From Botryotinia globosa (taxonomy: Eukaryota; Ascomycota; Leotiomycetes; Helotiales; Sclerotiniaceae), in contig RCSZ01000002.1 of assembly GCA_014898425.1 (NCBI GenBank), positions 558,001 to 622,000 on the forward strand: a stretch of 64,000 bases of DNA, given 5' to 3'. Shown here piece by piece: positions 25,125 through 38,280 of this stretch. The notes beneath the pieces are model-generated. The model saw only the letters and a program-made list of their open reading frames with translations, searched no databases and was not told where the DNA came from. The translations under genes were made by a program, and so were the position numbers. Numbering within the stretch: the stretch's first letter is position 1; each line of letters opens with the position of its first letter.

Positions 25125-27880
25125 ATGTCTGCCCAGATATCGCACATCTCATCCGATAGTCCGGATGATGAGAATGACTTTCGACACTCAGCCAAGCAAC
25201 ATGAAGCTAGAACAAAAGATGCAATCAATCCCTTCGTGGCCGATATCGAGGGAGAAGGATTAGAATTCGAAAGACAAAAACCCCGTGAGAAAGTTGAAGC
25301 TGTTGAGCTTATACCTACAGAGACCTCTCAGTGGAATGTTGATGGTGATCAGTCACCTTGTAAGTTTCCTAAACCTCTAACTCGCGAGTTTCAGAGACTT
25401 ACACGAATGCCTCTGGTTCCCGAGGTCGCTGCTTGTGCCTTGAATACAGATGATTCAAGTATTCCTTGCAACAGTAAGTAAATTTATGCTGACCTATGCT
25501 GACTGTTTGTTCTTCGTCCTGACTATATATAGCATTTCGTGCTTGGGTGCTCATGACCATCTTCGTCATCGTTTTCGCTGGTGCTAATCAATTCTTGGCT
25601 TTACGTTATGTATGTTATTTAGTATACGCATGTTCGATTGGCTTAACACAATTGCTAATTAAGTACAGCCTTCCTTGAGTATCGGATACATTGTGGCACA
25701 ATTATTAGTATTCCCCATCGGGCGAGCCTGGGAAAAACTACCTCGATGGAGAGTACCACTTGGGACTTTATCATTCGACATCAATCCAGGAAATTTTCTG
25801 TGAAAGAACATGCCTTAATAGTCATTGTAAGTCTAAATTTGCACCCTAAATCTTTCATCCTGAGAAAGAACTAATAATCCCGAAGTGCGTGAATATCAGT
25901 GCCAGCGCTGCTTATGCTACAGGCGCTCTTGTGGCAATCGTTACTCCCGTTTACTGGGACCATGACAACGGTGCTGGATTCACATTTGCTTTTCTTTTAA
26001 CGACCCAAATGCTTGGATTCGGCCTTGCAGGTCTTGCCCGCCGGTGGATCGTCTATCCAGCAGCTCTCATCTGGCCTGCTACATTAACCTCCACAGTTCT
26101 TTCCCGCTCATTACATGAACCTCAAGAACACTTCTCAGCCAACGGTTGGACTTTATCCCGTTATAGATTTTTCTCCTATTTCACAATTCTCGCATTTTTT
26201 ATCTTTTGGTTCCCAGACTACCTTTGGACAAGTCTGAGTACATTTGCTTTTATCACTTGGATCGTCCCAAAAAATCAAGTCGTCAATACGATCTTTGGCA
26301 TGAATTCTGGTTTAGGTCTACTATCAGTTAGTTTTGATTGGACCCAAACCACATATGCCGGTACTCCTCTCACAACACCTTTCTACATTACCCGCAATGC
26401 ATTTGCGGTCGTGGTAATCTTCTATCTATTTTTATCGCCTATTTTGTACTACAGTAATGTTTGGAATAGTGCATAGTAAGTACCATACTACCTAGTTTCG
26501 TAATATATCGCCCATTAACAAAAAACCAGTCTCCCGCTACTATCCTCGAGCACGTTCGACAACACAGGGTCAAGCTATAATATCTCCCGCGTCGTCGACT
26601 TCAGCCTGGACTTTGTCCTAAGCAAGTATGAAGAATATTCTCCAATGTGTATCTCTATGTCGTATTCGTTATCCTACGCTCTCTCATTTGTGGACGTCAC
26701 CGCAATGGTCGTTCACACCTACCTCTACAACGGAGCTGAAATATGGGCCAAATTCAGAAACTCTTGAGCCGGAGGTGAAGATATCCATAAACGACTCATG
26801 AACAATTACAAAGAGGTGCCCAATTGGTGATACGGCCTTCTGAGTGTTGTTATCATTGGTCTCTGCATCTTCACAGTTCGATACTGGGATTCAGGTCTTC
26901 CAGTCTGGGGATTCATCGTCGTATGTTGCGGCATGGCAGTCACACTCATTATCCCGGAAGGAATCCTCGAAGGCACAACAAATCAGCGTATCTTCCTCAA
27001 TATCATCACCGAGTTGATAGCGGCTATACTTGGCCTGGTAAACCTATCGCAAACATGATGGTTAAATGCTACGGATACAACTCCGTAGAACACGGTTTGG
27101 ATTTCGCTCAAGATCTCAAGTTGGGTCAATACATGAAGATTCCTCCACGTGTACTTTTCGTAGGACAGGTATATGCATCTGTCCTAGCAACTGCCATTCA
27201 AACAGGTGTATTGAGATGGATGTTGGGACATATTCCAAATCTATGCAGTTCGAAAAATACACAGCGCTTTACGTGCGCAGGTTCAAAAGTCGGGTATAAT
27301 GCTTCGCTTATTTGGGGAACAATTGGTCCGCAAAGAATGTTCCAAGCGGGTCAAACTTATAATAGTATTATATACTTCTTCCTTATCGGACTGGTGGTTT
27401 CTATTGCAGTCTATTTCATTTATAGGAGGTATCCTAATAGTTGGGTACGATATATCAATGTACCGGTATTCTTCAACGCGGCTGAAAATATCCCACCGGC
27501 GAACACGACGCAGTATTCGCTTTGGTTTATATTTGGATTTTTGTTCAATTTTTTGATTAGGAAGAGAGCTTTCGCGTGGTGGAAGAGATATAATTGTAGG
27601 TATATTCTTTGTCCCTCATTCACATTATCCCTCGCTCCTCATCAATCCTCCCGTTCCTTGTACTTCGCATCTAATAGTCCATCTAGATCTCCTCCAAGCC
27701 GCAATGGATACAGGAACAGCACTTGCAACTATCATCATTTTCTTCGCATTAACATACAATAACATAACGCTCAGCTGGTGGGGAAATAATGTTGGTTCTG
27801 ATACTGATGATTCGAATTCGGTACCGTATCTGAAGGTATTTCCCGGTGGATATTTTGGAAAGGCTCCGGGACATTTCTAA
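25125..27880 (+). pseudogene. Oligopeptide transporter (OPT family) pseudogene
   Basis: OPT proteins are proton-coupled importers of small peptides in the plasma membrane. Exons can be traced at 25125-25473, 25533-25609, 25669-25826, 25886-26475, 26530-27595 and 27687-27880. They cover the family from the acidic N-terminus through the many hydrophobic segments to [15 protein letters not shown] near the C-terminus. Family hallmarks are seen: [19 protein letters not shown] and [16 protein letters not shown]. At least four lesions break it: a one-base loss near 25793 ([14 protein letters not shown]), TGA at 26765-26767 where an Arg codon is expected, TGA at 26828-26830 in place of the second Trp of NWWY, and a one-base loss near 27022 ([12 protein letters not shown]). 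Both stops are single transitions. Exon borders are still intact, so the gene died recently. Confidence 0.88.
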
Positions 27881-30800
27881 TGACTAGAGGGAGGTGATGT
27901 GATATCATATGAAAGAATGTACATTTTAATTCAAAGCTGACAATGAAGCGGTTGTAGTCCCAGAGTACAAAATAATGAAACTGTTAATTTTTACTGCCAC
28001 ATGGGTCGGAGTTATTGCCATGTTCATCATGTATAGAAATCTTGTTTTTGATGTACTGTCGCTTTCGATTGAGTTATATGCGCATCTTGTATCATATACT
28101 ACACCATATTATACCCCATAGCCCGATAATTTGTCAGACCTCTCATCTAGCCCTCGACTACAAACAGGGATACGATATATCGAAGAGTCACGCAGCATAC
28201 CCCAAAGTATTGTGTAACTTGAAAATATGCATAATAGAGGCACATTTTAATGCCCTGTGAGCGTTGAGGCTACAAATGCTTTCCGTTCATCTGGAAATCT
28301 CATGAATCAGGAAATTGGAGATTCGTTGAATTGATACCGAGCGCGTTGTTCCAAGTATGGGTGCAGCATTACGTCTGCATATGCAATGTAATCCTTCATT
28401 GCCTACTTTTCTGGGACTGAGAAAAACGAGGGGCAAAAGATAGGAGAATGGGGATGGGGATGGGAAATGTGAGATAGAGGCACGGTTCATTGGTCGGTGA
28501 GCATCAGAGAGCTATCTTTCCTCAGCAACGGAATAATGTGATACTCTATACATTTCCCCGAATCAAATATTGCATGTGCAATGCGATCCTTCATTGTGTT
28601 CCTGGAACCATACCATTGAGCAGAATAGTGAAATGGAAAGAGCCACAGATTCATATCCATACCGTTCATCCCCGCTCCGCTCGGTGAGAGTCACACAAAC
28701 CGTCCAACTTACCGCTTTACTTTGTACAGTATCTGTGCTGGGTCCACGAGATAGCGATAGCCAGCGAGATAGCGATTTTAGATTGCTGATTCTGACTGAC
28801 GCAATCTTATCTATACCTGCCTCCACGTAGAGAAGATAATCTACACACATCATGGAAAGATGGGATAAGGTGCCACAAAATCCGCGCCTCGTTCATGCAT
28901 CTTTCTTGGGTCTCGATGTGATATGATAGCGGATATGTAAGATTCCAATCCCATGTGATATACTAAGATCAAAGTGTGGAGAATATGCCTGTCTATCTAA
29001 TTATTACCCATCCGCAGATATGAACATCCAAGAACTCCAGCGCTTACGTATGCATATCCAGCTAGGTCTGGTGAGTCTCCATTCTGTCTCTGCCTCTGTA
29101 TTGCATCACGATTCAAATCTGACGATTTGCCTCCCGACCCTTTGCTCGCACATACCAGTAATCATTGCCGTCTCCGACCCTCGTTCCGCGGGCGCGGTGC
29201 AGCATCGTGCGGCATCGACGATTCGTACAGACAGGCTCGGATCGCATGATCGGAGAGTCGCTCGCGAATGTTTCAGAGGAATGTGCAGGATGCGGCCCGA
29301 GAGTCGTGGGATGGGGTTAGTGGAAGGCTGGGAACTTTTGTTTTGTCGGGGCTGGAGCAATGGGATGGAATGGGATGGAATGGACCCCCACGATAACATA
29401 GCATAGCCTTACTTAATGCATGCAGTTCGTTGGTCATAATAGAGCACGTGCTAGCGTGCCAGATTGGTATGTTTTGTTTCTAAACAATGCGTGAAGAGTG
29501 GTGTTTGGGGATAGATTTGGCGAGAAGGAGGTTCGGAGGTCAGTGCTCACTAGGTAGGTACGTACTAGTACTTGCAAATTGCTTAGACAGAGCTGAAAAT
29601 CGGTGGAGGTCTAAATATTTTGGCAAGCCGTCCCGAGATGATCATTGCTATCAATGACCGGATGGATCCTGCATTGCTGACGATACTTTCTACAAGAAAC
29701 GGATGAACTGGCTGAGTGAGAATGCCGAGTGCATTGAAGATGGAAATGAAATTGTATCATGCCTGTCTACACGACAAGCTTCCCCATTTCAGCCCCGCGG
29801 AAAGTGGATAGAGCAAAATGTGATGAAATGTTGTAAATAATAAACGTGATGTGATAAAGATTTTTAGCCCGGGTCTGAACAGTGATTACTTGACGCGAAG
29901 CTAAGTCGGCACATACGGGTTATTTTGATTGAAGAAACGTTATGAAGGGAACGGTTAAACAAGATGATCTTCGGCCCGTCCATTTCAGCTTTCGTTTGCA
30001 TTTCTTATTGGAGTATGATTGCCAATCTAGAAGCTAATACTAGTACGTACCTGACAAGCGATATCAGTGTGTCTCAATGTGGATATGTGTTCATTTAAGC
30101 GATTCTAGTGCTTTAAGATCGTGGGGAAACTTATGTGGCACTCTTTGAGGGGTGTCAGTGGAGGGTGTTGCGAATTATGGGCCGGATTGGGATGGGTTAT
30201 GTCCAGAAGCAATTAAAAGAGAATCCAGAGGCGATATTGTGCCATAACTGGAAGGTATCTGGATTGTGGGGGTGGAGTGATAGGTGATGTAGATTGAGTA
30301 ACCCCACAAAGAAACTTAATGAGTTTCGCAATCCATGCCTCATCCGGTGTTGGCCACTAAAGCGGCAGTTTACTCAACGGGCGAGACTCTCTCGGGAGCG
30401 CGGCGGTTTATTATGCAGTCAACTTCAAGAAGGGTAAAGGAGGAATATAGATTTCAAGGAGCTGCTGTTGTAGTAAGAAGTTTCCGGCAAATACTCGGTT
30501 AGATTGAATTGGAATATATAGGGTAGCAGTGTGAAACCTGCGTCGGCTGCGTATAAAGCTTTTCAATCTTCAGGTGATAGATTTTCGAAGTTTCAGGGAT
30601 ATCTGTTGCGAGAGTATTTAGTCAAGCCATTCAAGCATAGTGGTGTACTGGATACATTGGAGCCGGTGGCCCGGTGGTTCGATCCTTTTGCAGTGGTGAT
30701 ATCTGACATGGAATGTCAAGTAAATCTTCTCATATCCAGATCCACATACTATATCGTATATCTGACCCCCAGTGGTTGTTATTTGAACTCTTGAAAATTA

Positions 30801-32680
30801 TACCTGGTCATGTATAGCCCAGGGACAAACCAGCAGCTCAGTGATATCCTAATCTCGTACTCCGATTGAAGTATTAAACCGTAAGCGTTCAAGATGACCG
30901 AGATGATAGGACAAATAATTTGGCTTTTCATCGGGATTCACATAACACAGAAGTTGTACGAATGATTCATTGTAATCACACAATAAATGCAGTTTTGTTA
31001 CACAATCAAGCCTTGAAAGTTTCTTTTGCATGCGCTCAGGAATGCATATGTCTGTACAAACCAATTCAGAAGTAAGAAACGCAATTCCCATAAGACATAA
31101 GTGGAGAAAGCAAAATCATCATTCTAGACGCAAGAAACTGAACAGATTCTACAAACAGCTCTCATGTTGTGATAGTGTCTAGCTACTAGCTGCTAGCTGC
31201 TAGCATAGATCATACTTGATTGGTAATGATGATCGTTCCTTGGGCTGGCTGAGAAGCTCTCGTACTCACAGAGAGATATGGAGCTCAGGGAAAATGCTGA
31301 AATGAATGTAAGACATTTTTCGTCAAACCCTGGGCAACGCGGAGGCTCATCCCCTACCCACACCCGATTCGGTTTGTGGCATGAAGTTCAAGAGTTTTCA
31401 ACAGGGAAGTCGAAGCACCCCGACGGAAAGGGCCAGGCCGAAGGTCCGGCGTCCCCCCGTTGACGTTGATGAAGCTTATGTAAATGTTGGTTGGGGGTTA
31501 AATCCGCGCCGATGATGATTAAGATGCAGATGAACAGGGGGGAAACACAGGAGTCATGGATTGTGTGACTTAGAACATGGATTTACATGAGAACAAGGTA
31601 GTGTTGGAGGCTAGCTGTGCCAGTGATCATCGGTCACTAGATGCAGTTCATTATTGTGACTGAGGTTAATACAGATTTACTCCGTATCGCCCTACAGAAA
31701 TGTCTGCACAGATAGACTTAGGGCGGCAATGTGTGGGCTTCCGGCATCGTAAATTAAGTTTGATAAATAAGTTTCGCGAAATTCAAGATTGTAGTGGGGA
31801 AGATGTAGGGCAGGAGCTTAATATCTGTCGGTGCGTACCCTAGTAGATCGAAACTGCATATTGGGTAGCGTGAAAGGAGGGGTTGGCCAATATATTCTGG
31901 GCTGAAAATAGAATGGGAGAAATCGCGTGGAGTGTGAGAGAGACTATTTTGGGAAAAGCCGGAAAAGTAGACTTCGAAATGCCTTGGATCTTGTACCGTT
32001 CCAATATTTCTCAATAGTAGAATCATCGACTCTACGAGAACTGGTGCGTCTTTGAAATTTTTGCTAAGAGATCCAAGGAAGGTAGTTAAAACTGCAGCAA
32101 CAGTAGTCGCACATTTTAGATGTACACGCAAGGTATGAAGGCGCCCCGCATAGCCGCAAAAGGGGTTGTTTCGACCGGCCCATTGACTAACCATATGAGG
32201 ATTATGTTTAGTAGCAAATGCTCGTCGATTGATCTTTATCAAAGCCCATGCATTATCTTCCCTCGCATCTGATTCGTGGCGCACATTGAATTCGCTTGTT
32301 TGCTTCCAAAATAGAAATTCTGGTGTTGATAGTGAGCTTGGGTGGGAGGTAGGCAGAGCAAATTCGACAGTGGATCTCGATGGCAGGATTTACATTGTGA
32401 TCCAATTGAAATATTCGAAGAGGCAAAGCATAGAAAAGGAGAGGGGTTGATGACGATGGAAGCCTCACTCTTCTCACCGCTTAACGAATGCAGGGCAGGA
32501 CATGGGTGCCGAGGCTGTGACATGCACCCCTAGTCTGTTGCTTCTCTTGTGCATGCGTTATAATGAATAAATGAAACAGGCAACTTTGATATCTGGCGAG
32601 CAGGTGTCGATAACCAAAAAGTCGTAAGAATCTGGGTAAAGACTGTCGGAGGGATCTACTGTTGCCTGACGTTGGATGTA
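27881..32680. other. Gene-poor region
   Basis: Composition is ordinary and no frame has recognisable homology. The longest is 176 codons on the minus strand (31754-32284), which has no family signature. Other frames (29020-29406 plus, 30531-30794 plus) are short and not protein-like beyond chance. A tiny CTAGCTACTAGCTGCTAGCT repeat occurs near 31181-31204. Old gene remains are possible. Confidence 0.5.
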
Positions 32681-32682
32681 AG

Positions 32683-32692
32683 TATATAAATA
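32683..32692 (+). promoter_or_regulatory. TATA box of the cysteine-rich microprotein gene
   Basis: TATATAAATA lies 226 bp before the microprotein ATG. It is followed by a C/T-rich leader (CTTCAATC, CTCCCTGACCCTCTCC, CTCTCTTTCTCTTTCC) and an ATG in the context TCACATCAAAATGG, a textbook fungal start context. Confidence 0.6.
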
Positions 32693-32917
32693 TCAAGCAG
32701 ATCCTCATCTAAGAATGAGCTTCAATCATCCGCTTCGAAAAGTTTCTCCCTGACCCTCTCCTGTATCGAACAATCCAACCTTCAGTCCTATATCACCAGC
32801 AAATAATCATCGATTCAAGCATACCGAACAACTCCCTCTTCATCTCATTCATACCATCGAGACGCCTATTCACACCTCTCTTTCTCTTTCCAAATTTACC
32901 GCTTTCATCACATCAAA

Positions 32918-33034
32918 ATGGTAGTCATCGAGATTACTCCCATTGTCAACAACTGCTGCGTGCAGTGCTGCAAAGAAGAGCAGTATGGCGATCACGACTA
33001 TTGCGGTTGGTGTGAGGTTACAGATTGTCTTTAG
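32918..33034 (+). CDS. Cysteine-rich microprotein, 38 aa
   Basis: I do not recognise this protein. The frame starts at an ATG in an excellent context (CATCAAAATGG) and ends with TAG. Seven of its 38 residues are cysteine, in the pattern CC-x2-CC-x10-C-x2-C-x4-C: residues 13, 14, 17, 18, 29, 32 and 37, within NNCCVQCCKEEQ and DYCGWCEVTDCL. It has no signal peptide or membrane segment, so a cytosolic role is likelier than secretion. The cysteine density and CxxC spacing suggest metal binding (metallothionein- or zinc-knuckle-like) or thiol redox. A TATA box and a long pyrimidine-rich leader precede it, which argues that it is a real, well-expressed gene rather than a chance frame. No intron is needed. 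Function is inference. Confidence 0.6.
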   Translation: MVVIEITPIVNNCCVQCCKEEQYGDHDYCGWCEVTDCL

Positions 33035-34581
33035 GAGAGAACTATCATCTTGTCTTAGTGTAAGCTGATAAAGTTACACACAATGACATGGGGACGATTG
33101 TTTTTATGCTTTGGAAATCCTCACGACAGAACCAAGTGGGGGTTACCTCTTTTGGGAAATAATGGAATTATGGCATCGGAGCATAGGCGCATGGAATACA
33201 ACCCGATTATCTGGGTTGAGAAGGACGGGCGGTATGGGTCTTTTGGCATGGGTTGAACTCGGGAATAGGATTGGTTCTTGATGATGTGCTAATTGCATGT
33301 TTGTTTGTTGGATTATTTTGGGTCCCGAAATTTTTGTTAAGATACTTTATATGCGCTTGATAATGGAAGATGCCAAGTGTCCTTGGAATCAATTTCCTTG
33401 TTCCTGCGTGTCTATAATCTGGTTTCCTTTCTGAAAGATTGATTCATGTGGCTTCTGTGAAACCCTGTAAGATCAACGTAAAACAAACGAGGCTGTGATG
33501 TAAATCTTCATGCAAATTGGCAAAAGTCTATCCATGGAAGAAACCTGGCCAGTTGCGATACACAATATATGATGACAGTTACATTGCATCCAAGACTTCT
33601 GGAAAGCTGATGAAGGCTGTCGTGAAACCCTCCAGAACAGTCAGACCACAGCTCATATAAGAGGCGCTTGTCACCCAATCTGAAAGGTTCTTATATTTTC
33701 TGCCCGAGTACAGAACTTTCAGCCTACTCGGAAACAGAATCCTAAGCAATGAATATTGCACTTGACGGGATTCCCATCGCTTTTCTCTCTATGTTTGCAT
33801 GTGAGGTGCGACGTGGCAGCCTGAGACATCCCTCTGTCGTCTTGTGATTGATCCCAGCGAACTGGAAAGAATGGAATGCCCACAGGAAGATTATTAACCA
33901 CAAGAAATACGAGCTATACGTGATTCTAATGACACAATGAAGGGTTTTGCGGTGGCTGCAGCAATCAAGAGCAATTAAGAGCTTGGCGTAAGAAAGTAGG
34001 AGGGTATGACAGGTATGACAGGTAAAACTCGGTATGCTGAATGCCGACACCCGATACAAGAAGGAAAGGATGAAGAAAGGATGTTTTGGGACGAATACCG
34101 TTGAAATACAACGTTGGATCATTCCATTTTGGAGAGTGGTGTGATAGAAGAGGACATAGCGCATCCAAAAACGGAACGAGCGTGATGGAAATGGAAGTGA
34201 CCAACAATTCAATGGCAGAGAAGTCGAAAGTGGCGACAGGACACTTGAAGTACTAGATCGGTAGGTAAGAAAATTCAAAATGGTATGATGAAGTCTTTGA
34301 TTGAAAGATGTTGATGGGGAGAAGAAAAAGAAAACATCGACTGCAAAAGTGTTACTCGTTTCATCACGTGTTTAGCGTTACTTAACCTTACTGTATTGAC
34401 CCATTTCTTTTCACCAAATCTAGCGATCATATGATCATTCGAAATTGTGATCAAGTGCTAATATTCAGTATTTCCATCTCAGTATACCTATATGATCAAC
34501 CATCTATTATCCGTACGAAACCAAAGTGGAGAATTTCATTTCCTAGCCACATTATATCTACCTTGTAAGAATCCAGGCAAA
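33035..34581. other. Intergenic DNA
   Basis: The first part is probably 3' UTR of the microprotein gene. The minus-strand frame of 178 codons at 33742-34278 is Ser/Phe/Leu-rich and not protein-like in composition. I see nothing else. Confidence 0.5.
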
Positions 34582-36110
34582 CTACGAACCAAATGTGGTA
34601 CTCTTCACAATTCGGCTCGAGGAACCACCTTGAGTAACTCTGACAATCACTGTCCCGGTGGAAGATACCTTTTTCGTACCCGTTGAATACAGAGTATACG
34701 CTCGGGCGGTACCAAACGAAGTCAACGTTACGTTTTGCTGTACAATCTTTAGACTTATGGTCCTTTTTTGCTCGGTGGGAACATACAAAACAGCTGTCAT
34801 GTCCCCATTACCACTAGCAGATGTTAATGTAGCACTTTTGACAATGATGGATCCACTGCTTGAGTAGAAGGAAGATTGTGCCGGCAAGACAAAAACATTG
34901 CCATTGGCTGGAGAAGGCACATTGTTGAAAGACAAAGATGTCATCCCGAGAGCAATCGTACTATTGAATGGCCAATAGATAGTCGAGCCGAAGATAGAAG
35001 TCCCAGTACCAGATAAATCACTGCTAGTGCCAGTTGAGAAGGTTCCAGTGGAAGACGTTGTACTGTAAGAGACAGTCTTTGGAGCCTGGGTGGTCGTGTG
35101 GAGATTTCGGCTAAGCCCTGAGATGGAAGCATCTCCAAACAAGGAGATATCCATCATTACGTCCACTGCTTGTCATTTCATAAGTTTGACTGTATCAGAG
35201 AAGGTCACTGTACTGGGTACAACTCCTATCATTTTCTCAGACAACGAGTTGCATTTTTTTGTCATTTTGAAATGCTGTCTCCGCTGACATACTTTGAATG
35301 GTTGCGTTGATGTCAGATATATTTCATTGATGTTTTTGGGATCCCAAACACTAGGAGTCGAGTCGAATGGCTGAACTCCGTCGAGATTAGTTGCTGTCAC
35401 AAAAGAAGAGCTGGAAACATTTGTATCATCAAGATTGTGAATACTGCCCAATGAATGTTCACATGCTGCTAGACTGATGGTTCCACTGGCGTGAAATCCA
35501 GCTGCTGCACATTGAGGAAGAGTCGTGTTCAAATCTGTTGCCGGTCCCGGTACACGAGCTGGACCGACCGACGCTGCATCAATCCGGCCGACGCGTAATT
35601 TTATTCCCGAACTAGAACCACCGCATTTTGCAACTGCGACAACTGCTGAAGCTGCATTGTCACTCATACTTGAATACGCATTCACCGTCTTTAGAATGAT
35701 CAGTACTTGACCTCGATGAACCATGGAGTTTCAGACAAATCTTACTGGCTTGAAGAAAGGTAGGCAGGCAATCGTTTACAAAAAGTCCATCATTTTCTCC
35801 GCGAGTACTTTCAAAGCCAATTGAATGCATCCATAACACTTCATAAAGTCAGCTAATGCTCTTAATAAATCCTAGTTAAAAGAACATATCCTGTACCAGT
35901 AGCAGTGTCTGGTGTCACAAAGTCATGAAAGACAAATTGAATCCATTGAGCGGAAGTTCGCTCGCCTCGGGTACTAGACCCAAGTGCATAATTCAGACAT
36001 GGACATACACCCTTCACAAAAGCATTCAAATTGTTCTCATCATTATCGACCCAGATATGTCCCATTTCTTCCATCATTTCACACACGTCTATGCCGGTGA
36101 CTTGGCCATG
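34582..36110 (-). pseudogene. Class II-type (plant-peroxidase superfamily) fungal heme peroxidase pseudogene
   Basis: The protein would have been a secreted heme peroxidase. Reading from about 36110 downwards, the family features appear in order. First comes the distal-histidine helix ERTSAQWIQFVFHDFVT followed by the ATGTG calcium-loop start. After an intron comes a degraded MDAS-IGFESTRGENDG segment. Next is AKCGG...LRVGRIDAASVGPARVPGP, then the proximal-histidine region SLAACEHSLGSIH, where the usual Gly is Glu. A C-terminal beta/Ser-Thr-rich domain ends at 34582. Lesions: one extra base near 35823, loss of sequence between the second and third blocks near 35730, and TGA at 35173-35175 in place of a Trp codon before QAVDVMMDIS. 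The N-terminal signal peptide is not recognisable. Clearly dead, but all parts remain in place. Confidence 0.8.
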
Positions 36111-38280
36111 ACATACACTCAGAAACTAGGGGGGATAATAGAAGCTATGGTGAAAGTTTGATACATAGTGCTTGGGAATGAGAAAGGAACTTGTTGCAAT
36201 AATGGTATATATTAGGTGATGTGTATTTTCTAATTTCAATCTAACCCCGTAATAGTGCAACCATTCTATACCTTCGTCAAAGTCTCGATCCCAATGAACT
36301 GTGAAAATTTCCGCGTCAGTTGAAACTATATTTATGGCATTAAAATATCAATGACCTCATATCCATTGCATATGTCGATCTTATTTCTGATCAATTCGAA
36401 GCTGGCTATTCGTCAGATAAGATGGTTCGGCGCCATCTCTACGGCCACCTCATGCAAAAGCCACTACCAATTTTAGAATTTGGAACTTAGTGTACGCATC
36501 GCCACAAATTGCTTCAAATTGTCAAAAAAGATGATCTTCATAAGCTTTGCGGTGATTTGAGTCGATGATCCGGACAGGTCAAGTTCACACTCCTGCATGA
36601 CGGAGAACTATGTGAGAACCCTTGGTTAACAATTTAAAATCGCGTTTCCAAGCAACTCACACTCTTCATTACCACCATGGAGCCGCTCAAGGGAGAACAA
36701 TTTAGGGGGTTTCGTAGTTTTCGTCAAAAGAAACTTCTGTCCGTGGATCATTTCAGCAGAAGAAGGAACATGAATGTTTGTCTCCCTCCTAAGCCCCTTT
36801 CTGGAAATTAACTGACGGCTGAGTATCCAAGTCGGAGTCATGAAGATCAGCTGCTCTCAAAGCATCTTTAGCTTTGCAGACGATGGCGAAGATGGGGCCG
36901 TAGGTAGAGTATACATGACATGACCATTGAACTTCTCGGTGGGCACTGTGGCGCGTATAGATACCGACGTTGAAGTCGGAAATTTTTATGTAGCACCGAC
37001 CAAAATCATGTCCCACTTTGACTAAATTTCATATCTAGGCGAGGTAGGGAGGTAGACTTGGTAGGATAATTTTTTGAAGCTCATCCCACGTTTTTATTCA
37101 GTCTAGCCTCAAGATCAGCAAATATAAACTTCACGATTGGTTCATCCCACATGACATCGAAAAGGGTCTTCCAGAGCTTCCTACCAAAAGTTGCAAGCCA
37201 AGCTAAACATATCAGGGTGTCTGCAAAGTCAAAATGCCTTGATGAGAGTACTCCAAAGGGAACAGATTCATGCTAAATGTATCGTTGCCTCAATTACTTA
37301 CAAATATATGTTGAATGCGGGAATCATCGATAATTATCGAGAATTCCCTGGGGGTAGTATGGCTCAGTAATCACCCGGGCTTCTATGACCCACACGCTTT
37401 CCGCACAAGACCATGGTCCCGTTTATGTCAACATTCATGAGTCCTTACGACAAGCGTCTCCCTACGCCTAGTAGATATTGCAATATTAAAGCTATCGATT
37501 CTTTACGGACATCCGATGATATCTGGCGCCGCTTTGCCAGCACTAAGATAAGAATAGCTTGGTGAAATTTCTTGATCATGTGCCTCGTTTTGAAAGTAGT
37601 GAGCTCATGAGGTACTTTCCTTTCGAGAGGGAGTCGTGCAGTTTCCAGTCATCACATCACATGACTGTTCGGTGAAAGAGGGGGCGGCGTGATCGGATGA
37701 TGGTGTATATGCTGACGTTCTTGATTCATATATATGTTGATACTTTATGAATTTGACATTTCTATACATTAACGTCGATACCTAATGACATCAAAATCGA
37801 TGTATGTGTGGTACAATCTCTTCAATTTTAGAGATTTTGAAGGATGGAATATCATGTTTTCCGTGTCATAACATAGACTCAGGTCGGTATGGTATCATTA
37901 TCGTCGGGTTGAGAAAAAAGTAGTTGGTTGATGGTAATTTATTAAGCTACAATCTCAACCTAAATCGAGAATTATGTGCTTGCAAAGAAAGAAAGTTCAG
38001 CCGTTACGATCTTTTATACCATTCTGTGTTGCTAAAATTGGAGTACATCACTGAACCAGAGCAGAGTGAAGTAAAATCTGTATCAGAATATAGTTGAATC
38101 ATTGAAGAAGGTCACATGGATCGGCTCAAACAGATTTGACACAACACCAATTTGTTTTGGTGGTGGTCATTACACAAAGTTTGCGAAAATGCTTTCAATT
38201 TATTACTGTACTGTACTCTGAGAAACAAGCAAGCAAGCAAACAAACAAACAAACAAACAAACAAACAAACAACGATCAGC
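36111..38280. other. Gene-poor region with two overlapping unrecognised minus-strand frames
   Basis: At 36789-37016 and 36626-36841 (minus) two overlapping frames look more protein-like than chance (GHDFGRCYIKISDFNVGIY, then GLRRETNIHVPSSAEMIHG) and might be one gene broken by a frameshift near 36795. I recognise no family. The rest, 37020-38280, shows no coding signal apart from an (AAAC)n tract. Confidence 0.35.
38228..38271. repeat. (AAGC)n/(AAAC)n tetranucleotide microsatellite
   Basis: Three CAAG units grade into about eight CAAA units. The Lys/Gln/Thr/Asn reading frames through it are artefacts. Confidence 0.93.

Noticed and set aside
30665..30690. GGTTCGATCC, resembling a tRNA T-loop
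   Set aside because: No acceptor stem, D-arm or anticodon arm could be fitted around it.
31754..32284. 176-codon minus-strand frame
   Set aside because: Long, but no motif, signal or splice partner; composition does not differ from chance.
33742..34278. 178-codon minus-strand frame rich in Ser, Phe and Leu
   Set aside because: Looks like antisense of purine-rich DNA and has no domain pattern.
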